Origin: Campylobacterales bacterium
Lineage (GTDB): Bacteria > Campylobacterota > Campylobacteria > Campylobacterales > QNZT01
Length of the DNA stretch: 5,452 bases
Reading direction: 5' to 3'
Assembly: GCA_015663225.1 (NCBI GenBank)
Contig: DQSO01000103.1
Coordinates: 1-5,452, forward strand
Shown here: piece by piece, positions 1-5,452 of the stretch
Numbering within the stretch: the first letter of the stretch is position 1
Layout of the letters: every line of letters begins with the position of its first letter
The notes under the pieces: model-generated
What the model saw: only the letters and a program-made list of their open reading frames with translations
What the model was told of the DNA's origin: nothing
The model's database searches: none
Position numbers and translations under genes: made by a program

Positions 1-437
1 GAGTAAAAAGAATAGCAAGTAGAAATAAATCAGGCTCATTTATGGGTAGTGAGTTCTCTTATGAAGATATAGCCAATGCTAAGTATCAAGAGTATACATA
101 TGATGATAAACTAGAAGATAGTAAGGCAAATGGTAAAGCTTGTTACAAGGGCATAAGAGTTCCAAAAGATAAAAATAGTGGCTATACAAAACAGATATGT
201 TGGGTAGATAAAAAAGATTTTTTGGTACAGAAGATTGAGTATTATGACAGGAAAAGTGAGCTTTTAAAAACTGCTACTTTTTCAAACTATACAAATCATA
301 GTGGAGTTTGGATTATAGGTAAGATACATATGGTAAATCATCAAAACTCGAAAGAGACTATTTTGCAATGGAATAATATTCAGACAAATGTAGGTTTGAA
401 AGATAGTGATTTTAGTAAAAGAAAGCTAAAACGATGA
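1..437 (+). CDS. Outer membrane lipoprotein-sorting protein, LolA-like family (5' end outside window)
   Basis: This is the C-terminal part of a periplasmic LolA-like protein. The reading frame is already open at base 3 and runs to the TGA at 435-437, giving 144 visible codons. The ATG at 42 is internal: the residues before it (KRIASRNKSGSFMGSEFSYED) are in frame and fit the conserved family region just before and including the GSEFSYED motif. Other family-like segments are GKACYKG, the CWVDKKDF stretch followed by KIEYYD, LLKTATFSNY, and the terminal block GLKDSDFSKRKLK, which suggests an intact C terminus. Members are usually about 240-260 residues with a signal peptide, so roughly the first 100 residues are missing here. 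The fold is a hydrophobic half-barrel that carries lipids or lipoproteins through the periplasm, and these genes often sit beside RND/MMPL permeases, as here. The stop overlaps the next start (ATGA), implying translational coupling with the outer-membrane barrel. The cargo is unknown. Confidence 0.85.
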   Translation, partial: VKRIASRNKSGSFMGSEFSYEDIANAKYQEYTYDDKLEDSKANGKACYKGIRVPKDKNSGYTKQICWVDKKDFLVQKIEYYDRKSELLKTATFSNYTNHSGVWIIGKIHMVNHQNSKETILQWNNIQTNVGLKDSDFSKRKLKR

Positions 438-1564
438 GGTTTTTAACGATTAGTTTGATAGCTATAACACTCTTTGGAAGTGATATAAGTATCAAAGGAA
501 ATATAGGAGCAGAGTATAAAAAATACTTCAATACTCTATCATCAAAAACAGATACACAAAAAGCAACAACAGCATCGTTGGAGCTTGAAAAAGAGGTAAC
601 AAATGGCAAAGTTTTCGTAAAAATAGAAGCCTTGAGCGATAGTGATGATACAAATAGAGAGTATGTGATGATAAATGAACTCTACTATAAATATTTTGGA
701 GATTCTTATGAGATCACGATAGGAAAAAGTATAAAATTTTGGGGAGCATTGGAACTTTTCAATCCTGCAGATATTTTTAATGCTAAAAATATTTTAGATG
801 ATGTAACGGATAAAGATAAAAAGTTAGGAGCTTGGAATATAACATACTCAAAGTTTTTTGAAAATGATGATGAGTTTTCAGCCATTATGAAACTAGATAA
901 TGAAGCCCAAAACTTTGTCTATCAAAAATCTCCACTAAATACTCTTCCACTTGCATACAACAAAGATTTTGAAAGTGAAAAAAATAGACATAGACCAACT
1001 TACTACCTAAAGTATAGTGGCTCAAGAGATGATTTTGCAAAAAGAGATTTTAGCTTTATCGTTCAAAGTGGATATGATAGTTACAGAGATACAATCCAAA
1101 GTTTAGGTAAAATAAAACAATACCTATATCAAGTAGATAAGTTCATAACATACCATACCATAGTAAAAGACTCAACAATATACAAACTAGAATACTCTTA
1201 CACAGATGTAAAAAACTATACCAAAATAGATGATTATAGTGAGTATGGAGTTGGAGTTGAACATACACTTTATGGTCTTTGGGAGAAAAAAGATTTAGGC
1301 TTGATAGTAGAGTATTATAAAAACAATATAAATGCTACCAATATAGTTTATCAAGACGACCTTTTTGCAGGAGTGAGAGTTGAGTTTAATGATGCTGATT
1401 CAAGTGATATAGTAGCTGGAGTTATACGAGATTTTGATAGTGATAAAAATGGATATAGCCTAGAGTATAACACAAGAATAAAAGATAAGTTTAAAACAAA
1501 GATTAGATATCTTAAAAATGATGATTTAGAAGTATTTGGGGTTGATTTTGGGTGGTATTTTTAA
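434..1564 (+). CDS. Outer-membrane beta-barrel protein (DUF1302/porin-like)
   Basis: The 376-residue product begins with a short signal peptide (MRFLTISLIAITLFGS), with probable cleavage near residues 15-17. It ends in the aromatic stretch FGVDFGWYF, whose terminal Phe is the usual signal for barrel insertion by the BAM machinery. The body alternates polar and hydrophobic residues, is rich in Tyr/Phe and Asp/Lys, and has no long hydrophobic helix after the signal, as expected of an outer-membrane barrel. The segment GKSIKFWG (97-104) followed by FNPADIFN (109-116) resembles the conserved GKQ..WG...NP.D element of DUF1302-type proteins that accompany RND permeases and periplasmic carriers. The start codon lies in the stop of the upstream LolA-like gene (ATGA) and lacks a strong ribosome-binding site, so translation is probably coupled. 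Its likely role is the outer-membrane partner of the permease encoded downstream. The exact family name and substrate are uncertain; the barrel assignment is firm. Confidence 0.75.
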   Translation: MRFLTISLIAITLFGSDISIKGNIGAEYKKYFNTLSSKTDTQKATTASLELEKEVTNGKVFVKIEALSDSDDTNREYVMINELYYKYFGDSYEITIGKSIKFWGALELFNPADIFNAKNILDDVTDKDKKLGAWNITYSKFFENDDEFSAIMKLDNEAQNFVYQKSPLNTLPLAYNKDFESEKNRHRPTYYLKYSGSRDDFAKRDFSFIVQSGYDSYRDTIQSLGKIKQYLYQVDKFITYHTIVKDSTIYKLEYSYTDVKNYTKIDDYSEYGVGVEHTLYGLWEKKDLGLIVEYYKNNINATNIVYQDDLFAGVRVEFNDADSSDIVAGVIRDFDSDKNGYSLEYNTRIKDKFKTKIRYLKNDDLEVFGVDFGWYF

Positions 1565-1566
1565 TA

Positions 1567-1597
1567 ATGAGTCGATTAGGGTTGTTAATAGACTCAT
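1567..1597 (+). terminator. Hairpin just after the barrel gene, weak terminator candidate
   Basis: ATGAGTC at 1567-1573 pairs perfectly with GACTCAT at 1591-1597. After one G/A mismatch, ATTA (1575-1578) pairs with TAAT (1586-1589), leaving a small G/T-rich loop. The stem starts two bases after the stop codon of the barrel gene, where a terminator or mRNA-stabilising hairpin would be expected. No run of T follows on either strand, so classical intrinsic termination is doubtful, and read-through into the downstream genes remains possible. Confidence 0.3.
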
Positions 1598-1615
1598 ATT
1601 ATGAAACAATTCTAA

Positions 1616-1632
1616 AAATATCAAAGATATTT
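1616..1632. repeat. AT-rich interrupted palindrome in the intergenic spacer
   Basis: AAATATC (1616-1622) and GATATTT (1626-1632) form a perfect 7-base inverted repeat separated by AAA. The ATATTT half recurs at 1659-1664 and 1675-1680. This could be a regulator-binding palindrome or a small hairpin, but such AT-only repeats arise easily by chance in this base composition. It is reported as a visible structure only; no regulator is identified. Confidence 0.3.
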
Positions 1633-1680
1633 CACAAGAATTGGATTAAACATGCACAATATTTCATTTTTGTAATATTT

Positions 1681-1710
1681 TTGAATTAAAAGCTATTTTG
1701 ATGATATTAT
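1681..1710 (+). promoter_or_regulatory. Probable sigma-70 promoter in front of the dinD remnant
   Basis: TTGAAT at 1681-1686 and TATTAT at 1705-1710 are separated by 18 bases, close to the sigma-70 consensus pair, and the preceding sequence is T-rich as is typical in Campylobacterota. Transcription would start near 1716-1718, leaving a leader of about 15 bases with AAGGG (1719-1723) eight bases before the ATG at 1732. It would drive the DinD fragment and, by read-through, the RND permease. It is a consensus match only. Confidence 0.4.
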
Positions 1711-1731
1711 TGGTTAAAAAGGGTTAAAATT

Positions 1732-2109
1732 ATGACTATTAACATGATACAAATACTAATCCAAACTGAAAAAGAATTATCAAAAGTCATATATGAACAA
1801 ACAGGGGGCAATAAAAACTTTGGACTTATAAGAAGTAAAGGAGATCAAGCACTTTTTAATAACTCTATGGCACAGATGAAGAAGAAATATAAGATAAATG
1901 ACAACAGACCATTGGCTGATTTTATGCCTACAATACTTTTAAAAGCTAAAGATTTTGCAACAGAGATAACTATATACAATGCAAAAGAAAACAGCATGAC
2001 TCGTAAAAATCAGATTTCATATGAACATGTCACTAATAATAAAACAGTAAAAAATCTTAAAAGATTTACCAAAACTAAACAAAGAGGAATAAAATGCAAA
2101 CATATATAA
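1732..2109 (+). CDS. Truncated DinD-like protein (C-terminal domain only), probable gene remnant
   Basis: The 125-residue product matches only the C-terminal half of DNA-damage-inducible protein D homologues. Recognisable family blocks, in order, are TEKELSKVIYEQTG (12-25), FGLIRSKGDQALF (30-42), NRPLADFMPTILLKAKDFATEIT (split at 58-70 and 71-80), YNAKENSM (82-89) and ISYEHVTNNKTV (95-106). Full DinD proteins are about 270-290 residues and start with a BRO/KilA-N-like domain that is absent here; the frame is closed by a TGA at 1702-1704 and nothing upstream resembles it. From about residue 107 the family similarity stops, and the last residues are read from the ribosome-binding site and first codons of the downstream permease, which it overlaps by 16 bases. 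In E. coli DinD is a damage-induced protein reported to inhibit RecA strand exchange; whether this fragment does anything is doubtful. A promoter-like sequence and ribosome-binding site precede it, so it may still be expressed. The family call is from remembered motifs. Confidence 0.65.
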   Translation: MTINMIQILIQTEKELSKVIYEQTGGNKNFGLIRSKGDQALFNNSMAQMKKKYKINDNRPLADFMPTILLKAKDFATEITIYNAKENSMTRKNQISYEHVTNNKTVKNLKRFTKTKQRGIKCKHI

Positions 2110-4397
2110 ACATACTACAAAAATACAAATGGGGTATAGTTATCTTAATACCTCTACTTGTTTTAACTCTAGCAACAAGTTTAAAAAATCTTAGTTTTGA
2201 GGGAAGTTATCGTATTTGGTTTGGTGAAAATTCTAAGATACTCAGTGATTATGACAACTTTAGACTAACTTTTGGAAATGATGATTCACTTATTATTGCA
2301 TTTAAAGATGATAATGGGATTTTTAACAAAAAAGCTTTAGGTGTAGTGCAGAGAATTACCGATAAACTTTGGAAAACAAAATACATAACAAGAGTAGACT
2401 CTATAACTTCATACCAGTATATCTATGCAGACAAAGATGACCCAGATGAGATAATCGTTGAGGATTTTATACAAAATCTAGACAGTTCATCACCCTCATA
2501 TTTAAAACAAAGAAGAGATATAGCCGTTGTAGATCCACAAGTATCGGGTTCACTTATCAGTTTTGATGGAAAAACCACCATGATAAGTGCAAGACTTGTT
2601 GCAAAAGCAGGGGAGAGTGAAGATATAAGTTTTGAGCTTATGGGGCTTATACAAAAGATATTAGAGCCTGAAATAAAAGAGCATGGCTATAAGTTTTGGT
2701 TAAATGGGGGAGCTCCTTTAACTACCTCATTTGTAACTATTGCACAAGATGATGGTGGGTTTTTTACTCCCTTAGTTATTGTTAGTGTTTTAATTATCTT
2801 GTTCTTGCTATTTAAACGAGTTAGTGGGGCTTTGATACCTATGGCTGTTGTTGTTTTGACTATGCTTATCGTACTTTTTATTCAAGTTCTTTTGGGTTAT
2901 AAGTTAAATAACTTTACGGCAAATATCCCTGTTTTTATTGTGGCTATTGGTATCGCTGATGCTGTTCATATATATATTATATGGCTTATGTATCGTAAAA
3001 AAGGGGAGGATAACGAGTCCGCAGTAAAACATACAATAGGGAAAAATATGTTGCCGATATTTCTAACATCTTTAACAACTTCTATCGGTTTTGCATCTTT
3101 GGGAATTAGCGAGATAGTTCCTGTTGCTACTTTGGGTATTGCAACTGCTACGGGTGCGATTTTGGCTTTTATATTAAGTGTAGTTTTTATGCCATCGCTA
3201 CTGTTGATGTTAAATAAAGAGATTAAACCAACTTTAAAAGAAGAAGATAGTGAAAAGATATCTCAAAGATATAAAAAATATGCACAATTTTTAATCTCAC
3301 ATGATAAGAAGATAGTGCTATTTACAACTCTTCTTTTTGTTGTGATGGGTGCTGGACTTTTTATGGTAAAAGTGGATAGCAATACCATACGATATTTTGA
3401 CAAAGAGGTAGAGATAAGAAAATCTACATACTTTATAATGGAAAATCTAACAGGACCAATGAGTTACGAGATAGTAGTAGATAGCAAGAAAAAAGATGGA
3501 ATAAAAGAGCCAGAATTTTTAAATCATGTACAAAAGTTTTATGATGAGTTTCAAGCAAAATTCTCTGATGTTAGACATATGTCTTCACTTTTAGATGTTG
3601 TAAAACAGTTCAATAAAGTTATGAATAGTGATAACCTAGCATTTTATAAGGTACCTGATTCAAATGAGTTAGTAGCTCAATATCTTCTGCTTTACTCCAT
3701 GAGCCTTCCTCAAGGTATGGAAATAAATGACAAGATGGATACTCAGGAGCGACTTTTAAGAGTAACTGTACAGGTCAATCTTGTGGATACTTCAAAAGAT
3801 TTAGAGATGATACAGTGGGCTGAGGATTGGTGGAAAAATACATCATATAGTGCAAAAATAAATGGTCAAACTAAGATGTTTGCTCATATGCAATCAAGTG
3901 TAACAGACACTCTTATCTATTCGATGAGTATAGCGATGATTTTAATATCTTTTATGATGATTATCATCTTTAAAAATATAAAATTACTATTTATTTTTAT
4001 ACTTCCAAATATTTTACCGATGGTTTTAGTAGTAGGTATTATGGGGTGGCTTGGGATAAATATTGACTTAGGAGTAGCAGTTGCTGGAGCAATAGTTTTA
4101 GGTGTAGCCGTTGATGATACGATACACTTTTTTGTCAAATATTTTGATGCTAAAAAGATGAAGTTAAGTCAGGTAGATGCTTTTGCTTATGTGTTACAAT
4201 ATGCAGGAACGGCAATCTTGTTTACAACTATAATACTCTCCGTATCATTTTTACTTTTCACAGGAAGTAAGTTTGCTCCAAATTTTAACTTTGGTGTCGT
4301 AACGGCTTGCGCCCTTGTCATAGCTTTTATAGCTGATTTATTATTGTTACCTGCTATTTTAAGTATTATGGAGAAAAGAGAACAAAATGTTAAGTAA
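2094..4397 (+). CDS. RND/MMPL-family inner-membrane permease (lipid/hydrophobic-compound exporter type)
   Basis: The 767-residue protein has the duplicated RND layout. Helix 1 is at about 12-30, followed by a periplasmic domain of about 190 residues. Helices 2-6 lie at about 223-240, 246-268, 275-299, 318-338 and 343-373. A cytoplasmic linker and helix 7 (about 406-425) lead to a second periplasmic domain (about 427-603) and helices 8-12 up to about 757. The two proton-relay segments are visible: GIADAVH (286-292, Asp289) in helix 4 and VAVDDTIH (671-678, Asp674/Asp675) in helix 10. The single-chain, shorter architecture fits the MMPL/HpnN-like branch that moves lipids and other hydrophobic molecules using proton motive force, not the longer AcrB-type drug pumps. 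The start at 2094 has GAGGA six to eight bases upstream. The LolA-like carrier and the barrel encoded upstream are its likely periplasmic and outer-membrane partners. The protein looks intact; the substrate and transport direction are not determinable. Confidence 0.88.
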   Translation: MQTYINILQKYKWGIVILIPLLVLTLATSLKNLSFEGSYRIWFGENSKILSDYDNFRLTFGNDDSLIIAFKDDNGIFNKKALGVVQRITDKLWKTKYITRVDSITSYQYIYADKDDPDEIIVEDFIQNLDSSSPSYLKQRRDIAVVDPQVSGSLISFDGKTTMISARLVAKAGESEDISFELMGLIQKILEPEIKEHGYKFWLNGGAPLTTSFVTIAQDDGGFFTPLVIVSVLIILFLLFKRVSGALIPMAVVVLTMLIVLFIQVLLGYKLNNFTANIPVFIVAIGIADAVHIYIIWLMYRKKGEDNESAVKHTIGKNMLPIFLTSLTTSIGFASLGISEIVPVATLGIATATGAILAFILSVVFMPSLLLMLNKEIKPTLKEEDSEKISQRYKKYAQFLISHDKKIVLFTTLLFVVMGAGLFMVKVDSNTIRYFDKEVEIRKSTYFIMENLTGPMSYEIVVDSKKKDGIKEPEFLNHVQKFYDEFQAKFSDVRHMSSLLDVVKQFNKVMNSDNLAFYKVPDSNELVAQYLLLYSMSLPQGMEINDKMDTQERLLRVTVQVNLVDTSKDLEMIQWAEDWWKNTSYSAKINGQTKMFAHMQSSVTDTLIYSMSIAMILISFMMIIIFKNIKLLFIFILPNILPMVLVVGIMGWLGINIDLGVAVAGAIVLGVAVDDTIHFFVKYFDAKKMKLSQVDAFAYVLQYAGTAILFTTIILSVSFLLFTGSKFAPNFNFGVVTACALVIAFIADLLLLPAILSIMEKREQNVK

Positions 4398-4470
4398 TAA
4401 TAAAATCCACGATAAAGAGGATATAGAAGCTATGGATACCCCTATGGCAGAGTTTTCAAGAGTTTATTAA
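4387..4470 (+). CDS. Possible 27-residue small ORF overlapping the permease stop
   Basis: ATG at 4387 opens a 27-codon frame ending at TAA 4468-4470 that overlaps the last 11 bases of the permease gene in another frame. A purine-rich stretch (GGAGAAAAGAGA, 4370-4381) sits at a suitable distance as a ribosome-binding site, and the overlap would allow translational coupling. The product (MLSNNKIHDKEDIEAMDTPM then AEFSRVY) is acidic, hydrophilic and has no signal peptide or membrane segment. I do not recognise it. It could be a genuine small protein, the start of a gene whose remainder has been lost, or chance. The next 47 bases to arsC show no continuation in frame. Confidence 0.35.
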   Translation: MLSNNKIHDKEDIEAMDTPMAEFSRVY

Positions 4471-4489
4471 CCATATCTTTTATAAATTT

Positions 4490-4498
4490 TGCTATTAT
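4490..4498 (+). promoter_or_regulatory. Probable extended -10 promoter of arsC
   Basis: TGCTATTAT is an extended -10 element (TGn followed by TATTAT) behind a T-rich stretch, with no clear -35 box, which is the usual Campylobacterota sigma-70 pattern. Transcription would begin near 4504-4506, just before the AAGG ribosome-binding site at 4508-4511. It would serve arsC and the downstream PDC-sensor gene independently of the permease. It is a consensus match only. Confidence 0.4.
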
Positions 4499-4517
4499 CA
4501 AAATAAAAAGGTAAAAA

Positions 4518-4868
4518 ATGTGTAAAGTAGAGATATGGCATAACCCAAGATGTTCAAAATCAAGAGCTACATACGAGTTACTGCAAGAAAAAGGTGTAGA
4601 TATTGAAGTTGTTGAGTATCTAAAAACTGAAAACAGTGTTGAAGATATAAAAAACTTATTAGGTATGCTTGATATGAAAGCAAAAGATCTTATGAGAACT
4701 AAAGAAGATATTTTCAAAGAGTTAAACTTAAAAGAGATAGAAGATGAAGATCTTCTAATAAGAGCGATGGTTGCCCATCCTAAACTAATAGAGCGACCAA
4801 TAGTTATAAAAGATGCTAAAGCAGTTATAGGTCGTCCTATTGAAAATGTTATAGAACTTATAGGATAA
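4518..4868 (+). CDS. arsC: ArsC-family thiol reductase, probable glutaredoxin-dependent arsenate reductase
   Basis: The 116-residue thioredoxin-fold protein carries the full ArsC signature. HNPRCSKSR at 8-16 holds the catalytic Cys12, and Arg60 (MRTKED), Arg93 (ERPIV) and Arg106 (IGRP) match the three arginines that bind arsenate in the E. coli enzyme (Cys12, Arg60, Arg94, Arg107). The length equals that of short chromosomal ArsC proteins. The reaction would be cytoplasmic reduction of arsenate to arsenite using glutathione/glutaredoxin or an equivalent thiol donor. Only one Cys lies in the active-site motif (Cys2 is at the N terminus), so this is not a CXXC Spx-type regulator. The start at 4518 is supported by AAGG six bases upstream. 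There is no arsR, arsB/acr3 or arsenite exporter in the window, so a role in arsenic resistance is inferred from the residues alone; a related reductase of different substrate is the alternative. Confidence 0.88.
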   Translation: MCKVEIWHNPRCSKSRATYELLQEKGVDIEVVEYLKTENSVEDIKNLLGMLDMKAKDLMRTKEDIFKELNLKEIEDEDLLIRAMVAHPKLIERPIVIKDAKAVIGRPIENVIELIG

Positions 4869-4872
4869 GCAG

Positions 4873-5452
4873 ATGATACCAGCAGAAATAGCGAAATTTG
4901 AACGAGTGAGAGTAGAAACAAGGGCTTATCTATGTCTACTTTTAAATAGAAGTATTCCAAACTATCTTCCTAATCCCAACTTGGATGTTTTAGTGAGTGG
5001 CTTAATGCAACTTATGAGGGAGCAGATAAAAGTTGAAGCACTATATATTTTAGATGCAAATGGCAATCAAGTAAGTAACAATATCTCAAAAGATAAAGAG
5101 CTTAGAAAATCAACATCTCAAAATCATAGCTCTCGTGCTTATTATCACAGAGCAGTAAGAGAAAAAAAGTGTGTTATAACAAGTCCATATCCCTCAACTC
5201 TAACAAATGATTTATCAGTTACGGCTTCATATCCAATATATGATATTGAAAAAAAACTACACTTTGTTGCTTGTATGGATATATCGCTAAAAGATTTGTT
5301 AAAGTTTGCCAAGCCAACAGGATTGGATACAGTTTTTACAATAGTTAGTAAGGTAAGCTACTCTCTATTTTCAGCCTCTTTGCTTTTAGTCACATTTATG
5401 CTGTTTTTTCATGGTATTCAAAGTCTTGCAGTACATGGTTTTAGTATAGAAA
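4873..5452 (+). CDS. PDC (Cache-like) sensor domain membrane protein, 3' end outside window
   Basis: The frame starts at ATG 4873, four bases after the arsC stop, with AGGA at 4862-4865 as ribosome-binding site and an in-frame TAG at 4861-4863 ruling out a longer product. It stays open to the window end, giving 193 codons. Residues about 35-145 resemble a PDC/Cache ligand-binding domain: ALYILDANGNQVSNNIS (56-72), the SSRAYYHRAV motif (87-96), ITSPYPS (102-108), SVTASYPIYD (115-124) and ACMDISLKDLL (133-143). A hydrophobic helix follows at about 161-180. Such domains sense small molecules, often organic acids or amino acids, and pass the signal to attached or downstream output domains; the output part lies beyond the window. 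Unusually, no clear membrane helix or signal peptide precedes the sensor domain, so its cellular side is uncertain. Tight spacing suggests co-transcription with arsC, though a functional link is not evident. Confidence 0.75.
   Translation, partial: MIPAEIAKFERVRVETRAYLCLLLNRSIPNYLPNPNLDVLVSGLMQLMREQIKVEALYILDANGNQVSNNISKDKELRKSTSQNHSSRAYYHRAVREKKCVITSPYPSTLTNDLSVTASYPIYDIEKKLHFVACMDISLKDLLKFAKPTGLDTVFTIVSKVSYSLFSASLLLVTFMLFFHGIQSLAVHGFSIE

Noticed and set aside
42..44. ATG at 42 as the true start of the first gene
   Set aside because: The frame is open upstream to the window edge and the residues before this ATG fit the conserved LolA-like region, so the ATG is internal.
412..609. Minus-strand 65-codon open frame
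   Set aside because: It lies opposite the start of the barrel gene, has no ribosome-binding site or recognisable motif, and is readily explained as a shadow of the plus-strand coding sequence.
1565..1731. Search for an N-terminal DinD remnant or a small RNA in the spacer
   Set aside because: The in-frame sequence hits a stop at 1702-1704 and no frame shows BRO/KilA-N-like residues; apart from the two inverted repeats and the promoter-like sequence, nothing supports an RNA gene.
3917..4138. Minus-strand 73-codon open frame
   Set aside because: It is antisense to helices 8-10 of the permease; its Ile/Thr/Pro-rich composition is the mirror of hydrophobic-helix codons.
4471..4517. Hydrophobic continuation of the small ORF through a frameshift (plus-one frame reading toward arsC)
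   Set aside because: The shifted frame gives a short Ile/Phe-rich stretch ending at 4514, typical of AT-rich noncoding DNA, with no recognisable homology; the promoter-like element explains this interval better.
4442..4960. Minus-strand 172-codon open frame
   Set aside because: It is long, but fully antisense to arsC, which carries an intact catalytic signature; the Ser/Ile/Phe-rich translation has no family features.

Overview
The window is strongly AT-rich, densely packed and entirely plus-strand. Codon usage leans to A/T-ending codons (AAA, ATA, TTA, AGA), and intergenic gaps are short. The protein set is a LolA-like carrier, an outer-membrane barrel, an RND/MMPL transporter, a short ArsC and a PDC-sensor protein with a C-terminal membrane segment. 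Together this points to a Campylobacterota chromosome, most likely a Sulfurimonas/Sulfurovum/Arcobacter-type organism. That assignment is inferred from sequence style and gene content; no marker gene is present to fix the genus.

Layout: (1) 1-437 is the C-terminal part of an outer-membrane lipoprotein-sorting (LolA-like) protein, cut by the window edge. (2) 434-1564 overlaps it by an ATGA stop/start and encodes a secreted outer-membrane beta-barrel. (3) 1565-1731 is a 167-base AT-rich spacer with two inverted repeats and a plausible promoter. (4) 1732-2109 encodes only the C-terminal half of a DNA-damage-inducible protein D (DinD) homologue and looks like a gene remnant. Its 3' end runs 16 bases into the next gene. 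(5) 2094-4397 is a complete RND/MMPL-type permease of 767 residues. (6) 4387-4470 is a possible 27-residue ORF overlapping the permease stop. (7) 4518-4868 is an intact ArsC-family thiol reductase with its own probable promoter. (8) 4873 to the window end is the start of a PDC/Cache-sensor membrane protein, four bases after arsC.

Genes 1, 2 and 5 make a coherent envelope pathway: an inner-membrane RND permease, a periplasmic carrier of the lipoprotein/lipid-binding fold and an outer-membrane barrel. The likely job is moving a lipid or other hydrophobic molecule across the envelope; the substrate cannot be read from sequence. The dinD remnant sits between the barrel and the permease and appears to have split what would otherwise be one operon, bringing its own promoter-like sequence. 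arsC and the PDC protein form a separate small transcription unit downstream.

The most interesting points are the dinD fragment inside the transport operon, the uncharacterised three-part envelope system, the tiny ORF at 4387, and a PDC domain with no visible N-terminal membrane anchor. No RNA genes, CRISPR arrays, insertion sequences or attachment sites were recognised.
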